Source of the DNA: Hibiscus mutabilis
Taxonomy: Eukaryota > Streptophyta > Magnoliopsida > Malvales > Malvaceae
NCBI GenBank assembly: GCA_019671005.1
Contig: CM033752.1
Coordinates: 20,530,969-20,594,968, forward strand
DNA: 64,000 nt
Reading direction: 5' to 3'
Made by a program: the position numbers and the translations under genes. This document shows, in pieces, positions 42,711 through 54,440 of the stretch. Under the pieces are notes generated by a model. That model did not search any database and was not told the origin of the DNA. It saw only the letters and a program-made list of their open reading frames with translations. The first letter of the stretch is position 1, and every line of letters starts with the position of its first letter.

Positions 42711-43451
42711 ACTCTCCCACACTTAATAAATTTCGTCCTCAAAATTTACCTGACGGAAAAAGGTAAGGAAACTACTTCTTCATGTCCTCCTTACTTTCCC
42801 ACGTGGCTTCCTCTACACCACAAAGTCGTCACAACACCTTTACCAACTCAATGGTCTTTCCAGGAAGAATCTTGCTGCTAGAATCCAAGATTTTCACTGG
42901 CTCCTCATCATAGGTCAAATTCGAATTCAACTCAACCTCTTTCAGAGGCATCACATGCGATGTATTCGATCTATATCTTTGAAGCAACGATACATGAAAA
43001 ACATCATGTATCTTCTCCAACTCCTCTGACAACCTTAACCTATAAGCAACAGACCAACATGCTCCAACACCTCATATGACCCAATGAACCTTGGACTCAA
43101 CTTGCCCTTACATCTAAACCTCATTACCTACTTCCAAGATGAAACCTTAACAAACAATCGTTCTCCAACCGCAAACTCAATCTCCTGACGCTTCAAGTTA
43201 GCATAAGACTTTTGCTAATCCAAAGCTGCTTTCAACCGATCACTAATAAGATTCACCTTCTCATTAGTGTTTTGCATCATATCAGGTAGGGAAACATACT
43301 TCTCACCCGCCTCATCCCAGCAAAGTGTAGTGCGACACTTCTTACCATACAAAGCTTCATACGGAGCCATTTGAATACTAGCATGATAACTATTGTTATA
43401 AGCAAACTCCACCAACGGTAGCTGCTTTTCACACGTTCCTTTAAAATCAAT
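42711..43451 (-). pseudogene. Chromovirus B pol 3' end (integrase C-terminus and chromodomain)
   Basis: On the minus strand this starts mid-integrase at the LTR of element A: KQLPLVEFAYNNSYHASIQM, APYEALYGKKCRT, EKVNLISDRLKAALD, then a broken GERLFVKVS-like region and KIHDVFHVSLLQRYRSNTSH. The chromodomain follows: EEPVKILDSSSKILPGKTIE, LVKVL, stop, then VEEATWESKEDMKK. Chromodomains in this lineage are thought to steer integration to heterochromatin. Stops interrupt both parts. It ends at the GTGGGAGAGT polypurine-type tract beside B's LTR. Confidence 0.85.
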
Positions 43452-45159
43452 TGTAACCCCCTTTGCCCGGCCTAGCTAAAATCGAACTAAAAGGATCACA
43501 TTAGGTTTGCCGAAGTAAACCTGAGCTAATAACCTAAACTAAGTCCATTTTTTTTCTTTTTATCTTATCTAAATGCATCGACTAAAACCGTTTATCCAAT
43601 GCTTCCAACCAAGCATTACCATTGTTCAACAAACATTAACAAAACATGCATTACTTCCAAATGCATCATCATCATTATATAAACATTTTCCAGCATTAAA
43701 CCATGCTCAAATTATGCATATAACAAAGAGTAATTAAACCATTAAAACAAGTGCATTAAAACCAATTGCCAAACTGAGTTCAAGAGAGAATTCATCCTTT
43801 ACTTACTTCCGAGCTTAGACCAGCATTTCAAGCTTGAACTAAACCCCCAAACACAACTTTCAAACTTTTGAAAAGCTGTAAAACTCATTTTCACTCACCG
43901 AAACGCAAAACCTCACTTGCCGATACGGTAAACACGCCTCCAAAGCTTCCAAAATGTCTGTTCAAGCTTGAGGATCAACTCCCCATATTTTATTCACACA
44001 AAAATAGAGGATTCAATGCAACAAAATGCATTCAACAGACTAGCAACATCAATTCACATAAATCCTCAACATCCACTACTCAATTTTTACCCCACAACGA
44101 CCGAAATCAACATCAAACATCTTCCAAACTTATCCCAGCTAAAACCTAACATTTCAACCCATCAATTAACATTAATTAACATCTAAAAACACAATAAAAT
44201 CATCCTTATACCTCTAGCATTCATTAAACCTCCACAACTCCCCAAAAACTCATAACTAACAACCTAGAAAATTAGAGATTCACTTAGTTTCAGGATTCTA
44301 TTGTTAAAGTCCACTTATTAACATTATTAAACATCAAAATCAAGATTAGAATCAATCAAGAACTCAGTAAAACAAAGCCTATACGAAAATACATCAATCT
44401 CATCATTTAAACCTTGATTTAACCAATTTTCCATAATTAAATCATCAAATCAAGTTAGAAAACATATTTAAAGGATCAATAACTTGGGAATTTCAGTAAA
44501 GAGTCTTGTATTAGAGGAGAAGAACGAAGCTCACCTCTAAACTTGGCTTTCCTCTTAATTTGATGAATTTTCTTGAGAAAACAAGATCAAATCAAATAGG
44601 TTTTGTTAGGAAACCTTTATAGATTCATTTGAAAACAAAAGAATGTTAAAATCTAGTACTTGCCTGAGAAGATTGAAGTAGAAAAGAGTGTTTTTCTGGA
44701 GAGAATTTGAGAGAAAAACTTTTGGTGAAAAGATAGTTACGCAAAGTTTTCTTTTAAAACTATTTATGAATTTAATCTCTCAAGTCTTTTTATTTAATTT
44801 AAAACCTTTTTAAAATGTCTAATTAAAAGAGAAAAGTCAGATATTAGACTTTGGCCAAATAGCTCCTTAAAGATTTTAAGTTTTGACCCTTTTACAAAAC
44901 AGTCACGAAAAATAGTTTCAAAACTTTACAATTTGGTCACTATCCCAAAATGTCACTTTTGAAACTTCGTTTTGTAAAATTGATTTTACCAAAATCATTC
45001 TCATATTAAATAATGATTTTAGAATATTTTTCATATTTTTATCTCACCCAAAAATATTTATTCCAAATTAATCCCAAAACTGACTCGAATCCTCTAATCC
45101 GATCCATTAGACCGTCTAATCAGCCTAGAAAACTCCTAGGCCTAAACCAGGGCGTTACA
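43452..45159 (-). repeat. 3' LTR of chromovirus A, internally shortened
   Basis: In plus orientation it starts TGTAACCCCCTTTGCC and ends CCAGGGCGTTACA, with the chromovirus LTR termini. At 1,708 bp it is half the length of related LTRs in the window, and it lacks the zone with GTACCGATAC repeats and GGCATGCCATAG. The five bases TCAAT at its left edge belong to B's integrase gene. A therefore inserted into B, or joined it by recombination. Confidence 0.8.
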
Positions 45160-46549
45160 ACTCTCCCCCTTAAGAAATTTCGTCCTTGAACTTTACCTGA
45201 TGGAAACTGATGCGGAAACTGCTCCAACATGTCTGACTTACTCTCATATGTGGCCCCCTAAACACTGCGATGTCGCCACAACACCTTAACAACCTCAATC
45301 TTCTTGCCACGAAGAACTTTACTACTGGAGTCAAGGATCTCCACTGGTTCCTCATCATTTGAAAAATCCACTCGCAACTCAACATCCTCAACTAGCATCA
45401 CATACGACGGATCCTAATGATACCTCCGGAACATGGATATATGAAACACATCATGAATCTTCTCCAACTCAGGAGGCAAACTAAACTGATAAGCCAAAGG
45501 ACCTATACGTTCCAACACCTCATACAGTCCAATAAACCTCGTACTCAACTTTCCTTTACGCCCAAAGCGCAACACCTTCTTCCAAGGTGAGACTTTCAAG
45601 AAAACTTTTTCACCAACAGCATACTCAACTTCTCTATGCTTCAAATCTGCGTAGCATTTCTACCTATCCAAGGCCGCTTTCAAACGATCACAAATAAGCT
45701 TTACTTTATCATCCGTGTATTTCAACACATCAGGTATGGAAACATACTTTTCCCCAGCCTCAACCTAACACAAGGGTGTACGACACCTCCTACCATACAA
45801 GGCTTAATACGGTGCCATCTTTATGCTTTCCTAAACTGTTACTGTACGCAAATTCTACCAAAGACAATTGTCTTTCCCAAGTTCCTTGGAACTCAATGAT
45901 GCAACATCTCAACATATCCTCCAAAATCTGAATCATATGCTTAGACTGACTATCCGTCTGCGGATGATACGAAGTACTAAAATTCAAGTGAGTACCCAAA
46001 GCTCGATGCAAACACCCCCAAAACCTTGATTTAAACCGTAGATCCCTATCCAAAATAATCAACTTGGGCACCCCATGCAACCTCACAATTTTAGCAACAT
46101 AAAGATCCGTCAACCTATCCAAGGCATACATTGTATGCACTAGTAGAAAATGTGCACACTTCGTAAACTGATCAACAATCACCTAAATGGAATCCTTTTT
46201 AGTCAGTGTCAAAGGCAACCCCAACACAAAATCCATGGTGACTCTCTCCCATTTCCACTCTGAATACTCAACAATTGCAATAACCCGGAAGGAAACTGGT
46301 TTTCAGCCTTCATACGCTGACATACCATACATCTCGCAACAAAATCAACCATATCTATTTTCAAACCCACCGAATAATACTCCTCCTTCAAATCTCGATA
46401 CATCTTGGTACTACCGGGATACATAGCAAAAAGACTAGCATGTGCCTCGGTCAAAATCATCCGCCTCAACTCAACATCACTAGGAACCTCTATCTGATCT
46501 TTAAAACACAACACCCCATCACCATTAAAGTGAAAATCTGTAGGATTTT
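45160..46549 (-). pseudogene. Chromovirus A integrase and chromodomain
   Basis: On the minus strand: TDFHFNGDGVLCF and a zinc-binding segment EAHASLFAMYPGSTKMYRDL ... CMVCQRMK in which the second His is Tyr. The core has IVDQFTKCAHFLLVHT, HGVPKLIILDRDLRF, TSYHPQTDSQ, and Lys instead of the catalytic Glu in QSKHMIQILEDMLR. Then EVEYAVGEKVFLKVSPWKKV and ELEKIHDVFHISMFRRYH follow. Last is a chromodomain with EEPVEILDSSSKV and VVKVLWRHRS. It is dead by several lesions. Its 5' remainder is displaced by the plus-strand array; matching RT/RNase H lies at 63,465-64,000. Confidence 0.85.
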
Positions 46550-49500
46550 TGTAACTCCCCAATTTTGGGTCTAGTAGATTTGGGGTTCGGTTTGAGGGCC
46601 CGATTGACCAGTATTAGAGGTTCAAGTTAGTTTCAGGATTAAATCAGATTGAATATTTTTGGAAGTGATAAAGTTATGGGAAAATCCTCTAAAATCATTA
46701 TTTAATGTATTAATGATTATGTTAAAATCAATTTTGGAAAGTGTGTTTTAGAAATCGAACATTTTGAACTAGTGACCAAAATGCAAACTTTGAAAACTAT
46801 TTTTAGTGGCTGTTTTGTAAAGGGTCAAAACTTTGAATCTTTAAGGAGCTAATAGCCCAAAAGTCTAATTTCATACTTTATCCTTTAATTGGCTATTTTT
46901 TAAAGTGTTTGGAAAATAAAATAGGTTGGGGAGAATTAATTATCAATTAATTCTTTTAAAACAAATGTCACGTAACTAACTTTCTCAAAAACCTTTTCTC
47001 TCAAAGTTTCTCCGGCCAAACACTACTTTATTCTTCTAAATCTACAAGTAAATCTTCTTTTTCTTAAATCTTTTGATTTCTAATGGATTCTTAATGGTTT
47101 CTAAACAAAACCTTATTGTTTTAACTTTGTTTTCACATGTAAAATCAGCCAATTAAGGGAGAAAGCATCCATTAGAGGTAAGGTTCATTCTTCTCCTCCA
47201 ATGAAAGGTTATTTATTGAATTCCCAAATTGTTGATCCTTTACAATTGTTTTCTAATGAGTTTTGATAGTTTAATTAAAGAAAATTGGTTTAATTGTTGT
47301 TTGATTGGTAAAATTGGTAGATTTCCGAATTGGATCTATTTTGCTGGGTTCTTGATTAGGTTAGATCATGATTTTGATGTTTAATAATGTTAAAAGCTTG
47401 GATTTAAAATTGTAATCCCGAAACTAGTTGAATCTCTAATATTAAAGGTTGATAGTTAAAGGTTTTTGTGATGTTTTTGGTGTTTAATCATTGATGGAAG
47501 TAAAAGGATGTTGTAAAATGGTTTTTAGATGTTAATTGATGAAGTTTGATGTATCGAATCATTGTATTGTGGCTGGGTTAAGATTGGAAGGTGTTTGAGG
47601 TTGATTTTGATAAGTTTCAGATGGTTTTTGAGTGGGTAACTTGTGAGTTACGGGGTTTTGCTTAAAGGTAGTGGTTTGGATGCATTTTGATGCATGTTTC
47701 CTCTAGTTGTGTGTGATCAAAACAGGGGATAATCAAGGCAAAGCAACTTCAAGTATAGTATTGCTTGCCGGGAGCTCGTTGTGCATTGGAGAGCAAGGCG
47801 AATTGTAATTGGTGAGTGGAAACTGGTTTTAAATGAATCCTAAACTTTTGCAAAATGATGTTGGGAGTTTATGTTAAGCGTGAAACGCTTAACTAAGCTT
47901 GGGAGTGAGTTTCCCTCTTTCACTGTTAATATCATATTGGTTATGAGCATGATTGATTACATGTTTTGGGTTTTAAACATGGTTTGGTTTATTTACTGTA
48001 AATGCATGGTTTTGAATACATATGCAATGGTTTAAAGGTAAATGAAATGCTAGTGAGAATTGGTTTTCATTTCAGTTGGGAATGGGTTTTTACTTGGGCA
48101 ATGTGGTTTACATAGGTGGTTTTTGTTTAATGCATTGTAAAACAGTGAGTAAATGGTTTTGTTAATGATATATTGGCTATGTGACAAGGTAAGAAAAAAC
48201 CGGATATAGTTGGCATGCCATAGGATTTAAGTGCACTATAATATACATTAAAAATTGATCGTGGCCATGGGTCCTTGAGGTATGGCGGTTTAACTAGGCC
48301 ACTTGGACTATTGGGACATCTCTTGGGGTATGCGGTTTAACTAGGCAGCCCAATATGATGGTGACATTGCGGTTTAACTAGGAAATGTTGGTAAAACTCA
48401 CAGTTTAACTAGGCAAGGTTGTCAAATCTTGCGGTTTAACTAGGCAAGGTTTGGGTATCATGCGGTTTAACTAGGCATGGAAAGGGAATCCGTGTATTCG
48501 ATATGTATATGGATAGGGGTGGCTATCCAAGGTAAGGGTTGTGTACTAGGGTCACTATAAATGCCAATATATGAAAGTTCATGTGTTGAACCTACTTTAT
48601 AATGCTATGGGATTTGAGCATGGTAAGATGACTTTATGCTTGGAAATTAAGCATGTGATTTACAATGGTTTTTGCATAAGGTTGTTATGCATGTTTTGAT
48701 TTGGAATCAATGTAATGCTTTGGTTGTAAGCATGGTTTGAAAACAAGTGTTTAGTTTTCAAAGGATTTAAATGCATCATTGTTTTATGAGCATCCTCACT
48801 AAGCATGTGTGCTTACGCTCTCTTTTTCCTAATGATGCAAAGCATTGAGGTTTGGGGCAGCGAAGGCAAAGTCTAAGTGATTCGAGGACAAGACTACTTT
48901 GAGTATGAACTCGGTTTATGTTTTCGGTTAATAAGGCAATGTGTTTGCCATGTTTTTGGGATCTGTAAATCTGTTTTTCCCTGGTTTTTGAGCATGGTTA
49001 ATGCTGAGTTTTGGATTTGGTTTGTTGTTGTTAAGCATGTAATGGATTTGCTTATTGGTTGTTGTTAGGTGGTTGCCTAGGTATGCATCTAGATAGCTTT
49101 GGTTGAATGCCATGATTTGATGGATCTAACAGTTGATTATGGTACTAGAAATATGCTGGAATGTTGCATATGTTGAAAAATGTTCAATTGGGTGTTTTGG
49201 TGTGTTAGGTGAGTGTTTTAGGGAGCATGCCTATAGATTAATCTTTGAAAGTATTTGGACTGTCATCTTGGTGCAAACGATGGAGTATGCCTTGGTGGAT
49301 GTTTATATGCATGTATGTGGGTTATTAGAACCTAAAAGCATCTAAATTCGAGTGAAAAACCCATTTAAAATGACATTACAGGCCCAGATATACCGATACG
49401 CGGGGGACTGTATTGGTACGGCTAGGCAAGAATTGGCTTGTGGTTTCAGTACGGGTTGAGGTGTATTGATACGCTATTACGTTACTAGAAAATGCTTTTG

Positions 49501-50078
49501 GGGACAAAACCTGCGTACCGAAACACTAAGTGTCCGTATCAGTACAGTTATTAAACCTTCTTAACTTGGACTTCAAAATTAACCAAGCGTACCGAAATAG
49601 GGCTGGTCAGTAATAAGCACCGTATCAATACAATTTCCTGTTTATCGATACAGTTGGTTGTTAATTCTATTAATGTCATGGAAGTTTAGTTTTATTTTCT
49701 TTCAACTTAGTCCCTGAATCTTGTTTTGGCAATTGTGTACGTTTGGATGGCCGGATTGGGACATGAATTAATATTCAAGCACATAATCTAACTAATTAAG
49801 GATTGGTAACCCTAATTCTAGTAATGGTCCTTAATTTTATAAGTTTGAGTTTTGGTCCCTAAGATGTATTGTATGCAATTGGTTGCCATTCCGTGGTCTA
49901 TTTCCTTTATAATTTCATCCGCTGCGAGCATGATCATTCAAGAATAATAATATGCATTTAAACAAGATAAAAAGGAAAAATGGACCAGTTTTTGTAATCT
50001 TTCTCCGGTTTGCTTCGGCAAGCTTAATGTAGCTCTCTTAGTTCGTTCGGGCGACTAGGCCTGGTTGAAGGGGTTACA
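46550..50078 (+). repeat. 5' LTR of chromovirus C
   Basis: It starts TGTAACTCCCCAATTTTG and ends GAAGGGGTTACA, 3,529 bp. A tRNA-Met-type primer-binding site follows directly. Contains the CGGTTTAACTAGGC array (48,285-48,478) and the GTACCGATAC-type cluster (49,390-49,660). It inserts into A's pol. Divergence from the LTR at 54,441 is clear by eye, on the order of several per cent plus indels. Confidence 0.9.
48285..48478. repeat. CGGTTTAACTAGGC array, six copies
   Basis: Copies of GCGGTTTAACTAGGCA or close variants start at about 48,285, 48,332, 48,369, 48,401, 48,431 and 48,462, separated by 16-33 bases of unlike spacer. The downstream LTR has the same six at 56,207-56,400. Confidence 0.9.
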
Positions 50079-50083
50079 TTTGT

Positions 50084-50095
50084 TGGTATCAGAGC
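50084..50095 (+). other. Primer-binding site, tRNA-Met type (chromovirus C)
   Basis: TGGTATCAGAGC, complementary to the 3' end of plant initiator tRNA-Met, begins five bases after the LTR. This is standard for the Tekay/Del lineage. Confidence 0.92.
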
Positions 50096-50309
50096 TAGGT
50101 TTTGAAATGTTGGGATATTATCGTTTGATTGTTGTTATTGGTTGATATGCATGGTGATTGTGTACATGTTCTGTGATTTTATTACATCATGATGTATGAA
50201 TTAGGACCACATTGCCTATTACCGAGGTTTTAAAATGATTTATAAGGTTGTCTTGGATCCTTTGTCTTATGTTAGCCCGAATTTAATATGTTTTGATTCT
50301 TTTGTTAGC

Positions 50310-51413
50310 ATGGCTCGGCGTGAGACTCATTCGATGGCTGGTAATGCCAGGTATGGGCAAAATAATGCTGAATAATGGAATCCTCGTATTACCTTACCTC
50401 ATCCACCTTTGCTGGTTCTACCTGTTGACGCTAGGGTAGATGGTGTACCTCTGGCTCCACAAGGGCCAGTTTTTGGGGATTTGACTCCGTTAATCCAAGC
50501 AATGACAAGGGGCTTTTCAAGTGGCAATGGCTGGAGTACATGTGTAGGCACCGGCACCTGCTGTGGTGGTTAACCCTGGATTATCGTTGGAGCATCTCCG
50601 TAGTTTAAGAGGTATGAAGTTTAAGGGATTGTGTCCTGAGGCGGCCAAAGAATGGCTAGAGAGTATGATTTGTATTCTGGATCAGATGGGTTGTAACGAT
50701 GAGCGCATGTTGGGTTGTACCGTGTCTTTGATACATGGTGATGCATATCATTGGTGGGTAACCACGATTGCTAATGTGCCAGAAGCAGATGTAACTTGGG
50801 AGTTCTTTCGAAGGACTTTCAAGAAGAAGTACCTTGGTCCTCAATATTTGGATGTAAGGAAGCGTAAGTTTATGGCTTTGGAATAAGGCGACATGTTTGT
50901 GGCTGAGTTGAGGTGAAGTTTGTCCGCCTGAGTTAGTATGCCACAAAGTTAGTCCCGTATGATCTTGGGAGGCGCAACATGTTTCGCTATGGTCTTGTGA
51001 AGGATATCAAGATATATTTGCTAGCGACAGACTATACGGATTTTGATGTGCTTATGAATAGTTCCAAGGATATTGAGCAGTCCTTGGGTGTGTCATTGTC
51101 AGCGAGCTTTGGTAAGAGAGTGGCTGATTCTGGTTATTTTGGGAAGCATAATATGAGGTCGCAGGACAAGAGGTTCAAGCCAGAGTTTAAGCGTGGCTGT
51201 AGTGGCCATGGAAACCAGGGTGTACGTATTATAGCTGAGTGTGAGCGTTGTGGTCGACGTCATATGGGTACATGTTGGGGAAACATTAGAGGTTACTGGG
51301 TGTGTGGATCTCGGGATCATATGAAACGTGATTGTCTTCGGGCAGCGAGAGATGCACCGGTTCAAACTGCTACAACTGCTAGGGGCCGAGGCCATGGCAA
51401 GGGTAATTTTTAG
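50310..51413 (+). pseudogene. Chromovirus C gag
   Basis: Starts MARRETHSMAGNARYGQNNA, then a stop, then PRITLPHPP. The gag core is open from 50,563 with GLCPEAAKEWLESMICILDQ, LIHGDAYHWWVTTIANVPEA and FKKKYLGPQYLDVRKRKFMA. A stop and shift follow near 50,886, then RYGLVKDIKIYLLATDYTDF. The CCHC-type end reads CERCGRRHMGTC, then YWVCGSRDHMKRDC in which the first Cys of the second knuckle is missing. It is a shell/nucleocapsid protein relic. Confidence 0.85.
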
Positions 51414-53090
51414 AGGCGTGCGGATGGAAAGAGGGTTGTAGCTCATGCAGTTGCCGTGTGACCAAAGAATGGTGGACCGGCTTGATTTATGCTCATCGTG
51501 AGGGGAGTAATGACACTGAAGTGATCGTTGGTACCTTAGCCTTGCAATCTTTGTCATTGTTTTCTTTAATTGATTGGGGTCTACTCATTCATATATCTTA
51601 AGTGAGCATGCATCTTTGCTGAATGTCCCTGTTGAGATCTTAGATATTGGCATGTTAGTGACTAGTTCTTTTGGGGAGACGGTTACAACTAGAAGGTTGT
51701 ATAGGTGTTGTCCTTTAGTAGTGCAAGCTCACGAGTTTGCCGCGGATCTGATGGAATTGCTATTCCATGGTTTTGATGTTATTTTGGTTATGGATTGGTT
51801 GAGTGAGCACAAGGCAGTGGTGGATTGCGAGTCCAAAGGGATTTCCTTGAGGCTAGCCGATGATTATAAAGTTGTGGTGGTTGGTGAGAATGTGAAATTC
51901 TTATCTAATGTTGTTTCGGCTACTCGGGCAGAGAAGATGATGTTTGATGGCTGCCAAGCTTATTTGGCTATTGTTATGAATCTGGAAGCTAAGGGTGTTC
52001 GGGTGCATGACATTCAGACTGTGTGTGAATTTTCAGAGGTATTTCCTGAAGAGTTTCCGGGTTTACCGTCGAATAGACAGATGTAATTCGGTATCGAGAC
52101 ATATGATGGTTCGACTCTGGTCTCTTTGCTCCTTATCAGATGGCACCGATAGAGTTGAAAGAGTTGAAGACGTAGCTCCAGGAGTTGTTAGATCATGGGT
52201 TCATTTGACCAGGTGTTTTGCCCTGGGGTGCTCCGGTTCTCTTTGTGAAAAAGAAGGATGGATCGATGCGTATATGCATTGATTATCGTCAGTTAAATAA
52301 GTTGACGGTGAAGAACAAGTACCATTACCGCAGATTGATAATTTGTTTGATCAGTTTCGTGGGGCGGTAGTGTTTTTAAAGATCGATTTAAGATCAGGGT
52401 ATTATTAGTTGAAGGTTAAGGATGTGGATGTGCATAAGACGTCATTTCGTACGAGGTACGGACATTACGAGTTCCTGGTGATGCCGTTTGGTTTAACGAA
52501 TACCCTGGCTGCATTCATGAATATGATATATAAGGTGTTTCATGAGTACCTTGATCAGTTCGTGGTGGTTTTTATCGATGATATACTCGTGTACTCTCGT
52601 ACCGAAGAATAACATGATCAACATTTGTGGATTGTGTTACAGGCTTTGAAGGATAATCAGTTGTATGCTAAGTTGAGCAAGTGCGAGTTTTGGCTCAAGG
52701 AGGTGATGTTTCTTGGTCATATGGTTTCCGCGGAGGGTATCCGTGTTGATCCACAAAAATTTAAGGCTATTCTCAATTGGAAGCAACCTAAGTCAGTGTC
52801 CAAGATTCATATATTTGTTGGGCTTGCTGGTTTTTATCGTCGGTTTGTGGAAGGGTTTTCTAGCATTGCAGCACCATTGACGAAATTGTTGCAAAAGAAT
52901 GTTCCTCATGTGCGGACGGAGAAGCAACAACAGCGCTTTAAAGGTTAAAGGAAGTATTGACACATGCTTGATCCAACCTGAGTCAGGGAAGGAGTTTGTG
53001 ATTTATAGTAATGCGCCGTGCGTTGGTTTGTGTTGCGTGTTGATGCACGATGGCAAGGTTGTGGCCTATGCGTCGAGACAGCTAAAAGTT
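51414..53090 (+). pseudogene. Chromovirus C protease, reverse transcriptase and truncated RNase H
   Basis: Protease: the usual LIDSGSTHSYI is shifted at the DSG (near 51,573) and continues GSTHSYILSEHASLLNVPVE. RT: DYRQLNKLTVKNKY, a broken segment, then FRTRYGHYEFLVMPFGL, the catalytic FIDDILVYSRTEE, LSKCEFWLKEVMFLGHMVSA and LAGFYRRFVEGFS. RNase H begins KEFVIYSNAPCVGLCCVLMH but stops at RQLKV, which joins directly to DDSLVPHVK. In the sister copy C' these are separated by 372 bases (61,044-61,415) encoding the rest of RNase H. Confidence 0.87.
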
Positions 53091-54428
53091 GATGATTCTT
53101 TGGTTCCCCATGTTAAAAACATATCGGATGGTAAGCCATCGAAGTTTCATTTTGATGATGATGATGTTTTGTGCTTTAAGCGCCGAATAGTGGTGCTGGA
53201 AGATTCGGAGCTTAGGCATACTATTTTGGCGGAGGCATACACTAGTACTTTTGCTATGCATCCCAGTAGTACCAAGATGTATCTTGATTTAAAGGAAGTG
53301 TACTTTTGGGTTGGTTTGAAAAAGGATATGGCGGAGTTTGTATCTAAGTACATGGTGTGTCAGGGAGTTAAAGCTGAACATTAGTTTCCATTCTGGTTGT
53401 TGCAACCGTTGAGAATTCTGGAGTGGAAATGAGAGAGAATCACCATGGATTTTGTGTCAGGGTTGCCATTAACACCAGCTAAAAAGGATTCCATTTGGGT
53501 GATTGTTGTTTGATTTATGAAGTGTGCACATTTTCTACCAGTGCATACGACGCATACCTTGGATAAGTTGGCAGATTTGTACATCGCTGAGAATGTGCGC
53601 TTGCATGGGGTACCTAACTCTATTGTTTCTAATAGAGACCCACAATTTAGAATGAGGTTCTAGAGATGTTTGCACCAGGCTTTGGGTTTGAGGTTGAGTT
53701 TTAGTACCGCGTATCATCCTCAGACGAACGGGCAGTCTGAGCGTGTTATCCTGGTTTTGGAGGATATGCTGAGGTGTTGTATTATTGAGTTTCAAGGAAC
53801 CTGGGAGAAGCATTCACCTTTGGTTGAATTTGCTTATTACAATAGCTACTAAGCGAGTATCTAGATGGCACTATATGAGGCATTGTATGATCGGAGGTGC
53901 CGTACGCCCCTATGTTGGGTTGAGGTAGGGGGAAAGCATGTTTCCTTGCCGCATGTGTTGAAAGAAACAAATGAAAAGGTAAAGCTTGTGTGTTATCGCT
54001 TGAAAGCGGTTGCGGATCGATAGAAATCTTACGCTGATTTGAAACGTAGAGAGATTGAATATGCAGTTGGTGAACGTGTGTTCTTGAAAGTGTCACCATG
54101 GAAGAAGGTGATGCGGTTTGAACGTAAGGGTAAGCTTAGTCTGAGGTTTATTGGACCATATGAAGTTGTGTAACGTGTTGGTCATGTGGCTTATCGGTTG
54201 AGGTTGCCTCCCGAGCTGGAGAAAATACATGATGTGTTCCATGTATCTATGTTACGGAGGTATCAGTCAGATCCTTCGCATGTTATGCCAGTGGAGCATA
54301 TTTAGTTGAGGTTGGATTTGTCCTTTGAGGAAGAGCCGGTGGAAATCCTTGATTCCAGTAGCAAGGTTCTTTGTGGCAATTTCTGTATTTATTTCCTCCA
54401 GGTAAATTTCGAGGATGAAATTTCTTAA
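53091..54428 (+). pseudogene. Chromovirus C integrase with eroded chromodomain
   Basis: Zinc-binding region: AYTSTFAMHPSSTKMYLDLK ... KYMVCQGVK. The core has MDFVSGLPLTPAKKDSIWVI, FMKCAHFLPVHTT, LHGVPNSIVSNRDPQF (Asn in place of the second Asp region), STAYHPQTNGQSERVILVLE, with several stops. Then EIEYAVGERVFLKVSPWKKV and ELEKIHDVFHVSMLRRYQSD. The chromodomain begins EEEPVEILDSSSKVL, but the rest is replaced by a short unrelated stretch before VNFEDEIS, so about 100 bases are lost. Polypurine tract AGAGAGGGAGAGT ends at 54,440. Confidence 0.85.
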
Positions 54429-54440
54429 GAGAGGGAGAGT

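Noticed and set aside
48285..48478. CRISPR-like array (regular repeat with unlike spacers)
   Set aside because: Repeats are 14-16 bases with uneven short spacers inside a plant LTR; no prokaryotic context and no cas genes.
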